Below are positions 38,538 through 48,483 of a stretch of DNA of 64,000 bases, piece by piece. The DNA is from Psychrobacter glacincola (GTDB lineage Bacteria; Pseudomonadota; Gammaproteobacteria; Pseudomonadales; Moraxellaceae). The stretch is taken from the NCBI RefSeq assembly GCF_904846075.1, contig NZ_CAJGZH010000001.1, positions 496,001 to 560,000 of the forward strand, written 5' to 3'. Every line of letters starts with the position of its first letter. The first letter of the stretch is position 1. Both the position numbers and the translations under genes were made by a program. A model generated the notes under the pieces. The model did not search any database. It saw only the letters and a program-made list of their open reading frames with translations, and was not told where the DNA came from.

Positions 38538-38965
38538 TGTTGTCTTCCTTTTTTATGAGTTAATCATTATTAATTATGTTAAAAACAATCGTTGTTTTGG
38601 AAAAGTTAAATTTCTAGTAAAAATATTTTTATAATAAAAGGTGTAGCAAGCCATGTGAGTAGCCTCTACATCGACTTGTAAGAATCTTAACATCATGATT
38701 TTTGATGAGATATATGAGCAAGGTAGCAAAGTGTGCGCTTGAAGTAATTGCGTGTAATAGGCTGTAAATGGCATAACATAGCTGGGGTCAAAGACTAACG
38801 TGTCTTTACACAGAGCAATATTTCTAGCTTATTTAAGAGTCATAGACACAGAAAAACCGCAAAGCAAATAGCGATGCGGTTCCTGATATGTTGAAAATTT
38901 TATAATAAGCAATAATGATAGAGGCTAATTTAACATATCAATCGATTAATTAATCTGCTTGAGTG
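38538..38965. other. Intergenic region with thiolase terminator
   Basis: 428 A+T-rich bases between two minus-strand genes. The part near 38965 holds the terminator of the thiolase gene (38850-38882). The rest presumably holds the promoter for the PRC-barrel gene. No small gene is credible. Confidence 0.6.
38850..38882 (-). terminator. Terminator after the thiolase gene
   Basis: AACCGCA pairs with TGCGGTT, with five T on the minus strand after the stem. Confidence 0.75.
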
Positions 38966-40147
38966 TTAAGCAAGTTCAATAGCAACAGCCACGGCTTCAC
39001 CGCCACCAATACAAAGTGTCGCAACGCCTTTTTTGCCGCCAGTACGCTTGAGAGAGTTGATAAGCGTGATCAAGATACGAGCACCTGAACATCCTACTGG
39101 ATGACCGAGTGCACAAGCGCCGCCTTCAACGTTTACTTTGGCATGGTCGATTTTTAGCTCGTCCATCGCCGCCATAGTTACCATTGCAAACGCTTCGTTG
39201 ATTTCCCATAGGTCAACATCAGCGACTGACCAACCAGCACTAGCCAATACTTTTTCAATTGCACCAATCGGAGCAATGGTAAATTCGCTTGGGTGACGAG
39301 AGTTTGATGCGGTTGCAACGATACGCGCTTGATAATCAAGGCCTTCAGCTTTTGCTTGCGATTCTTTCATGACCACAACCGCTGCCGCACCGTCTGAGAT
39401 TGAGCTGGCGTTTGCTGCCGTGATGGTACCATCTTTAGCGAAGGCTGGACGTAGAGTAGGGATACGCTCGGCATTAGCAAGCGCGGGTTGCTCATCGGTA
39501 TCGACGGTTTGCTCGCCTTTACGGGTTTTAAAAGTCACTGGCGTGATTTCATCTTTGAAGTGGTCGTCTTTGATAGCAGTGAGCGCACGATTTAGCGATT
39601 CGATAGCAAACGCATCCATTTTCTCACGGGTATAGCCTTTTTCATCGGCCATTTCCTGTGCGAACATACCCATCAGTTTGCCAGTTTCAGCATCTTCTAA
39701 ACCGTCTAGGAACATATGGTCTTTGACTTCTTTATGTCCCATACGGTAGCCGCCACGTGACCCTGGCATGATGTATGGCGCATTGGTCATTGATTCCATG
39801 CCACCAGCGACTGCCACATTGAAACTACCAGCTTTGATGCCATCATGTGCTTGCATGACTGCTTTTAGCCCTGAACCACAAAGCTTGTTAATAGTGACAG
39901 CGCCAGTTGCATCAGATAAACCCGCATTACGCATCGCTTGACGGGCAGGACCTTGACCCAAGCCTGCGGTCAAGATACAGCCCATAATGACTTCATCAAT
40001 ACTATCGACCGCCACACCTGAGCGTTCGACAGCGGCTTTAATAGCAGCACCACCAAGTTCCGTTGCGCTCATATCTTTTAGTGCGCCTTGGAAGCCGCCC
40101 ATTGGGGTACGTGCGCCGTTTAAAATTACAATTGCATCATTTGACAT
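38966..40147 (-). CDS. Acetyl-CoA C-acetyltransferase (thiolase)
   Basis: A 393-residue thiolase that condenses two acetyl-CoA to acetoacetyl-CoA, or the reverse. The nucleophile Cys lies in NKLCGSGLKAVMQAHD, the His in GGACALGHPVGCSGAR, and the second Cys in ATLCIGGGEAVA. The length is typical of PhaA/AtoB-type biosynthetic thiolases. It has no fatty-acid or PHB partner gene nearby, so the pathway cannot be set from context. The ATG start has AGGAATAA just upstream. It is intact. Confidence 0.92.
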   Translation of the reverse strand: MSNDAIVILNGARTPMGGFQGALKDMSATELGGAAIKAAVERSGVAVDSIDEVIMGCILTAGLGQGPARQAMRNAGLSDATGAVTINKLCGSGLKAVMQAHDGIKAGSFNVAVAGGMESMTNAPYIMPGSRGGYRMGHKEVKDHMFLDGLEDAETGKLMGMFAQEMADEKGYTREKMDAFAIESLNRALTAIKDDHFKDEITPVTFKTRKGEQTVDTDEQPALANAERIPTLRPAFAKDGTITAANASSISDGAAAVVVMKESQAKAEGLDYQARIVATASNSRHPSEFTIAPIGAIEKVLASAGWSVADVDLWEINEAFAMVTMAAMDELKIDHAKVNVEGGACALGHPVGCSGARILITLINSLKRTGGKKGVATLCIGGGEAVAVAIELA

Positions 40148-40243
40148 CGTTATTATTCCTTTTTACGTATTTTAAATGAGTTTGTTTTAATTAAAACCAA
40201 ACGCGGACTAGATAGCATCTTTTAGGCTCAATAACTGCAGGCT

Positions 40244-41603
40244 TTATGCTAGCTCATCTAAGCGAATGCGTACTACTTTATCAGTAATGGTCTCTAATTT
40301 TTCAATTTTTTCGATGGCTAGATTCATCTGACTTTCGACCACAGGCAGCGTCAAAATAATAACCGGAACTTGACCAACTTTGTGCGCAGGTTTTTGTAAA
40401 ATCGCATCGATATTGATACCAGCATCGCTTAGAATGCGAGTAATATCTGCCAACACACCAGGGCTGTCATAAGCATGCACACGTAAATAATAACCGGTAA
40501 TCATCTGCTCAGCGCGCAATATGGGCGTGTCTGATAGCTGCTCAGGGATAAATGCTAAATGCGGCACATGGTGACCGTGGTTGTTTTGATTACTGTTGCT
40601 TTCATCGCTACTGTCTTTGCTACCTAGAACACGCACCAAGTCCATCACATCGGCCATTACCGCAGAAGCGGTTGCGCCAGCACCAGCACCATCGCCACAA
40701 TATAGCGTCTGTCCAAGCGGATGAGAGTTGACCAGTACGGCGTTTTTTACGCCATTGACGTTGGCGAGTAACGCATCCTGCGGAATGAGCGTTGGGTGCA
40801 CGCGTAGTTCGATACCAGAAGCCTCATCATTACCTTGACCATCACGGCGTACGGCAAAGCCCAAATGCTTGATACGGTAGCCAAGTTCTTCCGCATAGTT
40901 GACGTCTTGTAAGGTGATACCAGTGATGCCTTCACAGTAGACCTTGTCAAATTGCAGCGGAATACCAAAGGCGATAGAGGCGAGTAATGCCAGTTTATGA
41001 GCCGCATCAATACCTTCGACATCAAAAGTCGGATCTGCTTCTGCATAACCCAATTCTTGTGCTTCGCTCAGTACGTCTGCAAACGGGCGACCTTTGTCAC
41101 GCATTTCGGTCATGATAAAGTTGCCAGTACCGTTGATGATACCTGCTAGCCAATCGATTTTATTGGCAGCGAGCGCTTCGCGCATGACTTTGATAATGGG
41201 GATACCGCCTGCGACTGCTGCTTCATAAGCGACATGGACGTTATGCTCTTCAGCAAAGGCAAAGATTTCGTTGCCATGTTCTGCCAATAGCGCCTTATTT
41301 GCAGTCACCACATGCTTGCCGTTTTTAATGGCGTGCATGATGACATCTTTGGCAAGGGTAGTACCGCCAATCACCTCGACGACGATATCGACATTGTCGC
41401 TTGCAGCAGTTGCCATCAAGTCATTGTTTTGCATAATATTGGGATCAATATCATCACGACGGACGGCGCGTACCAACTTCGGTAATGATAATGTCGCGTC
41501 CGCTACGGCGTTTTAGCTCATTTAAGTTGTCATTGATTAGATTGATCACGCCCGTTCCGACGGTGCCCAGACCAAGTATCGCTAGTTTGATGGAATTACT
41601 CAC
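40244..41603 (-). pseudogene. hom: Homoserine dehydrogenase, frameshifted near the N-terminus
   Basis: NAD(P)-dependent reduction of aspartate semialdehyde to homoserine, leading to Thr and Met. The start GTG at 41603 has AGGA upstream and encodes the Rossmann motif LAILGLGTVGTG; this frame stops soon after EVGTRRPS. The rest of the enzyme (DIDPNIMQNND, VVEVIGGTT, NGTGNFIMTEM, and a C-terminal ACT domain LADITRILSDAGINIDAIL) is one position out of frame. The break coincides with a tandem ACGG ACGG at 41459-41466 on the plus strand; removing one copy, or one base, restores EVGTRRRDDIDPN. If real, the cell would need Thr and Met. The dsbC-like gene lies upstream on the same strand, as in Pseudomonas. 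Confidence 0.85.
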
Positions 41604-41873
41604 AGTATCCTCAAGAGGTTAAATATAATGAACCAATGATAACGCTGTCATAGAGTCAAATGCACATGCGCTACTAGCTGTAGTATTTGCGTGCATTTTG
41701 ACAGTCGCAGCTTTATCGATTTTTCATTACAGTTGAATAAAAAATACTCAAATAAAAAGTATGCTGCTGATTTTTCATAGCGCTTTATCGTATCATACCG
41801 ACAAGCAGTTGTGACGTCTACACAATGTCGCCATCGTCATAGGTATCACAAATACCTGAAACAATAACAGATT

Positions 41874-42728
41874 TTAGCTAGCACCGACAGCTTGAGCCAA
41901 CTCCGCCGCAGGTAGATAACCGCCTACTTGCTGACCAGATTCTGTAAAGATAGCGGGAGTACCACGCACACCAAGTTTTGCACCCAGTGCCATGTGTTCT
42001 TGTACAGGGCTGGCACAGCTAGGCCCTTGTACATCAGCGCCCATTTTTCCTTGATTCATGGCAGCCTTACGATCTTGACTACACCAAATGGCTTCCATTT
42101 TTGGCACTGATTCCTGACTGCGCGGCCATGCCAAATAACGTACCTCGATACCACGTGCATTGATATCATCCATCTCTTCATGCAATTTACGACAATAGCC
42201 ACAGTCTGCATCGGTAAAGGCATAGACCACTGACTTCGTTTCGCCTATTGCTGGATAAATCACCATGTCTTTTTTATCGACGGCTTTTAGGGCTTCTTGT
42301 GCGGTACTAGCAACCAATGCCGCACTGATATCGACAGGCAGAGCCTCGCCAACAGAAATAATCTGACCTTGGATAATGTGTTTGCCAGACTTATCAGTAA
42401 AGAAAGAAGGCAGTCCTTCCGCTGTGACCCAATAAATACCATCCATATCTGTTGGTACGGCTGAAATGATATTTTCTTCAATACCGGACGTATTCAAATT
42501 CGCCTGCAACGCCTTTACCACGGCAGCATCGCTATCAGCAGATACGTTACTTGTACTGGTTTTAGCATCGGTATTATTGACGATACTGGTGTTGCTGGTC
42601 GCATCTGCTGCATTGTTTGAGCAGCCCGCAGCAATCACAACAAGCAGTGCACTCATCATAAAACGAGATAAATTATTTCGAGAAAAGCGGTTTTGAGCAA
42701 AGGTGTTTTTTGCAATCGGGGATGACAT
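41874..42728 (-). CDS. dsbC: DsbC-like disulfide isomerase lipoprotein
   Basis: A periplasmic thiol:disulfide interchange protein of about 284 residues. The N-terminus has a lipobox-like VVIAAGC|SNN, so it is predicted to be membrane-anchored. The thioredoxin domain carries the active site CGYC (TDADCGYCRKLHEEM) and the cis-Pro region RGTPAIF near the C-terminus. It has an N-terminal dimerisation domain, with a DGIYWV segment typical of DsbC. I chose ATG 42728 because AGGA lies upstream; the ATG at 42749 is less likely. It is upstream of hom on the same strand. DsbD at 12.8 kb would recycle it. The lipid anchor is unusual for DsbC. Confidence 0.85.
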   Translation of the reverse strand: MSSPIAKNTFAQNRFSRNNLSRFMMSALLVVIAAGCSNNAADATSNTSIVNNTDAKTSTSNVSADSDAAVVKALQANLNTSGIEENIISAVPTDMDGIYWVTAEGLPSFFTDKSGKHIIQGQIISVGEALPVDISAALVASTAQEALKAVDKKDMVIYPAIGETKSVVYAFTDADCGYCRKLHEEMDDINARGIEVRYLAWPRSQESVPKMEAIWCSQDRKAAMNQGKMGADVQGPSCASPVQEHMALGAKLGVRGTPAIFTESGQQVGGYLPAAELAQAVGAS

Positions 42729-42749
42729 ATATAGGTGTCCTGTAGGCAT

Positions 42750-43141
42750 CGTGCCTAATCGTGAAGTCGTTTTAAGAAAAATGATACTAAGTTTCTATAT
42801 AAAGCAATACGTATCGATATTGTCTTAAAGGTTTAAAATTAAAAGGTTTTTTTACAATTTAATAATTATAAAAGGTAAGTAATCATGTCGCCTATATTAA
42901 CATATTTATAGCAAATAACAGCCACAGGCTATGAGGTGATATAGGGAGGTGAGGGTAGCAATAATAGTAGTAGGCATAAACGTCAATTCAAAAAAATAAG
43001 ATACATTTGTACTATTTAATATCGACGCTTGCCCTTGTAGTCTACGGCTAATAACAGTGTTTTTATAAAAATTCATATAAAACTATTGGTATCAGTTATT
43101 TTTAACCCTTTATTTCAATAAATTTTTGCTAAGGAGCACAC
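42750..43141. other. Divergent intergenic region between dsbC and the DUF808 gene
   Basis: 392 A+T-rich bases. No CDS. AAGGAG at 43131-43137 is the ribosome site of the DUF808 gene. No operator could be named. Confidence 0.55.
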
Positions 43142-44071
43142 ATGGCAGGTGCCAGTTTATTAACCCTACTTGATGATATCAGTGTGATATTGGATGATGT
43201 TTCCGTCATGACCAAAGTCGCTGCTAAAAAAACCGCTGGTGTATTGGGCGATGATTTGGCGCTCAACGCAGAACAGGTCACGGGTGTCAAAGCCAATCGT
43301 GAGCTACCAGTGGTCTGGGCGGTCGCCAAAGGCTCATTTATTAATAAACTTATTCTAGTACCAGCGGCACTCTTGATTAGTGCTGTTTATCCACCACTAG
43401 TCACTTTTTTACTAATGTGTGGTGGTTTGTTTTTGGTTTATGAAGGTGCTGAAAAAGTCATTCACCGTTTTTGGCCGCATGCCTTGCCACATGATGAAGA
43501 ACAAGAAGCGCGTCGAAAAGCCAACGCTGATGAAACGGTAGATTTGGTCGCTTTTGAAAAGGAAAAGATCAAAGGTGCAGTACGTACGGATTTTATTTTA
43601 TCAGCTGAGATTATCGTGATTGCCTTGGGATCAACGGCAAGCGCCACTTTATTAGAACGAAGCTTGGTGCTGTCTATTTTAGCCATCGGTATTACGATTG
43701 GTATTTATGGCTTGGTTGCTGGTATCGTGAAGATAGACGATGCAGGTCTGCATTTAATGGAACAAGAAGGGGCGTTCAAGCAAAAATTGGGCAAGTTAAT
43801 GTTTGCAACGGCACCCAAACTGATGAAGTTTCTATCTATCGCTGGCACGTTGGCAATGTTTTTAGTGGGCGGTGGTATCTTAGTACACGGTATCGGCTTT
43901 TTACATCATGGAGTAGAGGATATCGCTGATTTAACGGGTATCTTTGAAAGCTTAACGACAACGGTATTAAACGGCGTCATTGGTTTTATCATTGGCGCTG
44001 CGGTTGTGGCTATCTTCACAGTTATTAGTAAAATTCGTGGAAAGGACGACACAGCGTCATCTGCACACTAA
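43142..44071 (+). CDS. DUF808/YedI-family inner membrane protein
   Basis: A 309-residue protein starting MAGASLLTLLDDISVILDD, the invariable opening of the DUF808 (YedI) family. About five or six membrane segments are visible, in LILVPAALLISAVYPPLVTFLL, IIVIALGSTASATL, LSILAIGITIGIYGLV and the C-terminal IGFIIGAAVVAIF. A cytoplasmic basic and His-rich loop lies at about 110-145. The function of the family is not known. It is intact, with a strong ribosome site AAGGAG. It converges with rne across a bidirectional terminator. Confidence 0.9.
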   Translation: MAGASLLTLLDDISVILDDVSVMTKVAAKKTAGVLGDDLALNAEQVTGVKANRELPVVWAVAKGSFINKLILVPAALLISAVYPPLVTFLLMCGGLFLVYEGAEKVIHRFWPHALPHDEEQEARRKANADETVDLVAFEKEKIKGAVRTDFILSAEIIVIALGSTASATLLERSLVLSILAIGITIGIYGLVAGIVKIDDAGLHLMEQEGAFKQKLGKLMFATAPKLMKFLSIAGTLAMFLVGGGILVHGIGFLHHGVEDIADLTGIFESLTTTVLNGVIGFIIGAAVVAIFTVISKIRGKDDTASSAH

Positions 44072-44120
44072 GTCGGTTACATGTGCTCTAGCTTTATATT
44101 TTTTGTCATTTTATTTCGTA

Positions 44121-44157
44121 AAAAAGCCCCAAAGTTGCTGACAACTTTGGGGCTTTT
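44121..44157. terminator. Bidirectional terminator between DUF808 gene and rne
   Basis: AAAAAGCCCCAAAGTTG pairs with CAACTTTGGGGCTTTT around CTGA. T runs occur on both strands. Confidence 0.93.
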
Positions 44158-44175
44158 GCGTTGGGCGTTATACGA

Positions 44176-47100
44176 TTAGCTTTCGCTATCTGAGTCATCA
44201 GCTTCTAGCTTTTCAGCTTGCGTGGGCTTTTTATGCTCCGTTTTAGGCTTACGGCTACGTGCCTTTGGTACTTTTGGTGTGGTCAAATTAAACATACCAG
44301 TTTGCGGCAGCAGTTGTTCAGCCACATTCTCAATCATGTTTTTATAACTGGCAATCGTGGTTTTTGACTTAGCAGCCTGACTGTCGTCTTTGCCCGCTTC
44401 TTTGGTATTGATAAGTTGCTCTACCTTAGGCTCATCTGCTGGCTTAGTTTTTTCAACGTCAGCCTCTTGAGTATTAGCCTCTTGAATGTCAGCAGCTTCG
44501 CTATCGTCATGTGCCCCGTCAATCTTTTCAGCTGCTACATGCTCAGCTATAACAGTGCCTTCATTCGACGGCTCGTTAGTTGCTTCTACTAGGGCTTGAT
44601 CTGCTTCTAGTAATTGTTCGCTGTCAGCACTGATATTATCAGCCTGAGCTTGGTTGGCTAGAGCATTTGCCTCAACATCATGAGCATCCACATTGTTATC
44701 ATCATGTTCAATAACCGCTTGCTCAGTATCAGTCGTCTGTTCGGTCGGTAGACTCAACACTGCGGGCTCCTGATAACTAGGATGTTGACCACGTGGATCG
44801 TTGCCAGCACGCTTACCAATGGCGCGTGGTTCGACGTCTGTTTTACCTTGCGTTGCCGCAAATTGACTGACCGCTTGTGTCATCGTTTCAAAGCGCGTCA
44901 GGTAATCTGCCGCCAATGGCTGATAGCCATAGTTGCTAAAGTCGAAATTGCTGGCCTCAACGTTAGTATCAGCAGTCGGTGTGACGCTCGTTTCAATGTT
45001 GGCTGATTTGTTAGCTGATTTTGCTTGCTGCGTATGTGCATCGATAGCAGCAATAAAGCAACTAATGACACCGTCATTTTTCAAACGACTTTCTGCATCT
45101 GTTAATGCTTTACGAACAAAATCACCAACGGTGCCACGAATAGTCGATGGGCTTACCACTGCAGGCTCAGCTACTGGTGGTTGTTGAGTTGCTTGCACTT
45201 GCTGACTACGAACCACACGTGGATCATTACTAGCCTGACCAAACTTCTCAGCAGTCACGTAGCGTTTGGCAAATAATGCTTCGTGCGTTAGTGCCAGTGC
45301 TGAGTTGTTCTTATCATTTGCGCTATGACTGTCATTGGCATTGCTAACATCGGCGTCACTGTCGGTAGTAGCGTCAACAGTGTCACTATTCGCTTTTTCT
45401 GTGGATTCTGATTCGGGCTGCTTTGGTGCTATTGCTACGCTGTCCACGTCGGTATCCACAGATTTTGAATGGTCAGCTTGGTCTTTGGTAGCGCTGTTAG
45501 ATGTTGGTTGCTCATCTATAGCAGGTTTTTTGACAGTAGCGTTACTGTCTGTTTTCGGGGCATTATTTTGTCCCTTGTCCTCAGTGGTGTTAACGTTAAC
45601 ATCATCAACATTAACATCATGAATTGCTACAGTGCCTTCGTTGTTACCCTTAACAGCAGCTGTTTCAGGAGCAACTTTTTTGTCATTGCTCTGCTGATTG
45701 TCACTTTGCTGTGTACTAGCTTCTTTTTTACTGCTTTCTTTATTAACATCATTTACTGACTTTTGCTTTTCAGTAGACTGAGGTTTTGTCTGTGTAGACT
45801 TACTGTCATCTAGAGACAAGTGCACGACTTCTGGCGATTTCAGATCAACGGCTGCTTCATTGACCTGTAGCACGACTTCATTAGGATCTTGATTTCGACG
45901 CGTATTCGAGTGATTTTTTCGGCCGTTTGCACCTGTCGTCGCTTGCTGATTGGGTTGCTTAATATTTTCAGCTGTTAGTGTCTCGACGCGCTCTAACTTG
46001 CCACGTGAGCCGCGTTGACTATGCGATTTACGCTTCGCACGAGTTTGCTCATCTGCCGTATTACTGTCTTTATCAGCATCATCATTGCGCTCGTTTGTAT
46101 GGTGGCTACTGTCTTGACGACTGCTGTTTTGCTGGTTATTGTCTTGACGATTGTTGCGGTTGCGCTCATTCGTGCGTCTGGTATCCTGCTGACGTTTGTT
46201 TTGATTGTCAGCCTGCTTGTCATCAGCGTTATTTGCCGCACTATTTACGGCATTGTTCTCGGTATCAACGCTTGCTTCATTGCTCGACTCTTCTGCCTGA
46301 TCTTTTCTTTGACGAGGTTTAGAAGATCTAGATTTACGTGGCTTACGTCTTCTTTTATCTTCATTACTGCTATCATCATCGGTGTCGCTGTCTGAGCTAC
46401 GACGCGCTTGTTGACGATTGGCATTGTTGTCGGACGGTTGTTCGTTATTTTTCTGACTGTTCTGCTGATTTGCTGGTACGTTGTTCGATGCACCCGTTGA
46501 TATATTACTCAGGGCACTGCTATCAACTTGTCCAAATGAGCCTAAGCTTTGTGCGCCATTATTTACTAGTGCTTCAATGGCTTCTGCTGCATCACGACTA
46601 CTGACGCTAGGCGTCGTTGAGGCTTGTGGTGCTTGCGTAAATAGGTTTGATAACCACGCCACTGCTTGTGGCTGAGCTGCTGTCTCAACATGTGCAGGAG
46701 CTGTAGTTGCTGCTACTGGAGCAACAGGGGCAGGGGCTGCCACACTCTGGTTGTTGTTTGCTTGTGGCGCGCGCGCCGATGAAACGTTGGTCGTATTTTT
46801 ATTGTTACGATGGTCGTTGCTGTGTTTGCTATGCTCAGCTGTACTGGTCGATTTGTTTGATTGGTTAGCAGTATTAGTATCATTACTCGCTACCTGACGT
46901 GGCTGGCGCGTTGGCTGTTGCTCTGGACGCTCTTTTTCAGCCGTTTGCCAGTCAACTTCATAACCCAAATCGCTATGTTCTTGCGCTGTATCCGTAATAC
47001 GCTCATAACTTGAAGGCGCAAAGCCATCACGGTTAAAGTGTAGTTTAAAGTTAGGCGACTCTAAATGCGCGTGTGGCAAAATCGTGATACGCGTGCCACT

Positions 47101-48483
47101 GTCTTGCTCAAGATAAACTAAAGCATCACGTTTTTCGTTTAATAAGAAGGCGGCGATATCTGTTGGAACTTCTGCTTGTACTTCGCCTTGACGTTCTTTT
47201 AGCGCGATTTGTTCAATCTGACGCATAATTGATAGTGACAATGAGCGCAAATCGCGAATCATGCCGTTACCATGGCAGCGTGGGCAGATATAGCCGGTTG
47301 ATTCTTCTAGTGAAGGACGTAGACGCTGACGGCTCATCTCCATCAAACCAAACTTAGAAATATCACCAAATTGCACACGTGCACGGTCATATTTGGTGGC
47401 ATCAATCAGACGTTTTTCGACTTCTTTTTGATGCTTATTGTCATTCATATCAATAAAATCAATGACAATCAAACCACCCATATCACGCAAACGTAGCTGA
47501 CGGGCAATCTCATCGGCTGCTTCAAGGTTGGTATGATACGCAGTTTCGGCAACATCTGAACCTTTGGTCGACTTGGCTGAGTTGATATCGATAGAGACTA
47601 GTGCTTCAGTTTGATCAATAACGATTGAGCCACCTGATGGCAGACGCACTTCACGTTGATACGCGGTTTCGATTTGCTTTTCGATATTAAAGCGCGAAAA
47701 CATGGGCTCATAGTCGGTATATTTACGTAGCTTTTCTGCTTGTTTTGGCATCACTGCATCGATAAATCCTGCCGCTTCAATATAAGCGTTTTCATTATCA
47801 ATCCAAATCTCAGCGATATCATCACGTAGATAGTCACGGACAGCACGGGTTACGACGCCTGCTTCTTGATGTACCAAGCGCGGCGACGGGTATTTTTGAT
47901 TTTGTTCTTGAATGGCTTGCCAGATATTCAGCAAGTGGTTTAAATCGTGCTGTAAGTCCTCTTGAGTTTTACCAATACCCGCAGTACGAATGATGACACT
48001 CATACCTTTTGGCAAATCAAGATTGCTTAGCATACGCTTCATGTCTTCACGAAGTTTGCCTGAGATTTGACGTGAGATGCCACCGCCACGAGGGTTATTT
48101 GGCATCAATACCAGATAACGACCAGCTAATGAGACATACGTCGATAGGGCAGCGCCTTTGTTACCGCGCTCCTCTTTTTCGACTTGGACAATTAATTCAT
48201 CGCCTTCTTTGATCAGCTTTTTGATATTTTCGTCACGTGGATTACCGCTTAAATATTCAGCAGAGATTTCACGAATCGGTAAAAAACCTTGGCGCTGTGA
48301 GCCATATTCGACAAACACCGCTTCAAGCGATGGCTCGACACGGGTCACATGACCTTTATATATATTGGATTTTTTTTGTTCACGAGTACGGTTTTCAAGA
48401 TCGAAATCGTAAAGATGATTGCCTTTACATAAGGCGACACGAATTTCTTCGTTTTGAGTAGCGTTGATCAAAATGCGTTTCAT
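44176..48483 (-). CDS. rne: Ribonuclease E
   Basis: Endoribonuclease that scaffolds the RNA degradosome. The catalytic half (residues 1-510) has the S1 domain, magnesium ligands in SIDINSAKST and LIVIDFIDMND, and the zinc-link CPRCHGNG. The remaining 925 residues are disordered: long Gln/Asn/Asp/Ser stretches with Arg-rich patches (about 700-860) and, later, a highly acidic tail. The total of 1,435 residues is well above E. coli (1,061). It ends with the basic-then-acidic motif SRKPKTEHKKPTQAEKLEAD. Any DEAD-helicase or enolase docking site in the tail is not recognisable by eye. The ATG at 48483 has no upstream ORF overlap. Frames inside its antisense strand are shadows. Confidence 0.95.
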   Translation of the reverse strand: MKRILINATQNEEIRVALCKGNHLYDFDLENRTREQKKSNIYKGHVTRVEPSLEAVFVEYGSQRQGFLPIREISAEYLSGNPRDENIKKLIKEGDELIVQVEKEERGNKGAALSTYVSLAGRYLVLMPNNPRGGGISRQISGKLREDMKRMLSNLDLPKGMSVIIRTAGIGKTQEDLQHDLNHLLNIWQAIQEQNQKYPSPRLVHQEAGVVTRAVRDYLRDDIAEIWIDNENAYIEAAGFIDAVMPKQAEKLRKYTDYEPMFSRFNIEKQIETAYQREVRLPSGGSIVIDQTEALVSIDINSAKSTKGSDVAETAYHTNLEAADEIARQLRLRDMGGLIVIDFIDMNDNKHQKEVEKRLIDATKYDRARVQFGDISKFGLMEMSRQRLRPSLEESTGYICPRCHGNGMIRDLRSLSLSIMRQIEQIALKERQGEVQAEVPTDIAAFLLNEKRDALVYLEQDSGTRITILPHAHLESPNFKLHFNRDGFAPSSYERITDTAQEHSDLGYEVDWQTAEKERPEQQPTRQPRQVASNDTNTANQSNKSTSTAEHSKHSNDHRNNKNTTNVSSARAPQANNNQSVAAPAPVAPVAATTAPAHVETAAQPQAVAWLSNLFTQAPQASTTPSVSSRDAAEAIEALVNNGAQSLGSFGQVDSSALSNISTGASNNVPANQQNSQKNNEQPSDNNANRQQARRSSDSDTDDDSSNEDKRRRKPRKSRSSKPRQRKDQAEESSNEASVDTENNAVNSAANNADDKQADNQNKRQQDTRRTNERNRNNRQDNNQQNSSRQDSSHHTNERNDDADKDSNTADEQTRAKRKSHSQRGSRGKLERVETLTAENIKQPNQQATTGANGRKNHSNTRRNQDPNEVVLQVNEAAVDLKSPEVVHLSLDDSKSTQTKPQSTEKQKSVNDVNKESSKKEASTQQSDNQQSNDKKVAPETAAVKGNNEGTVAIHDVNVDDVNVNTTEDKGQNNAPKTDSNATVKKPAIDEQPTSNSATKDQADHSKSVDTDVDSVAIAPKQPESESTEKANSDTVDATTDSDADVSNANDSHSANDKNNSALALTHEALFAKRYVTAEKFGQASNDPRVVRSQQVQATQQPPVAEPAVVSPSTIRGTVGDFVRKALTDAESRLKNDGVISCFIAAIDAHTQQAKSANKSANIETSVTPTADTNVEASNFDFSNYGYQPLAADYLTRFETMTQAVSQFAATQGKTDVEPRAIGKRAGNDPRGQHPSYQEPAVLSLPTEQTTDTEQAVIEHDDNNVDAHDVEANALANQAQADNISADSEQLLEADQALVEATNEPSNEGTVIAEHVAAEKIDGAHDDSEAADIQEANTQEADVEKTKPADEPKVEQLINTKEAGKDDSQAAKSKTTIASYKNMIENVAEQLLPQTGMFNLTTPKVPKARSRKPKTEHKKPTQAEKLEADDSDSES

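Noticed and set aside
44782..46604. Several hydrophobic open frames on the plus strand inside rne
   Set aside because: They are antisense shadows of the Asp/Ser/Asn-rich tail. No ribosome sites and no known family.
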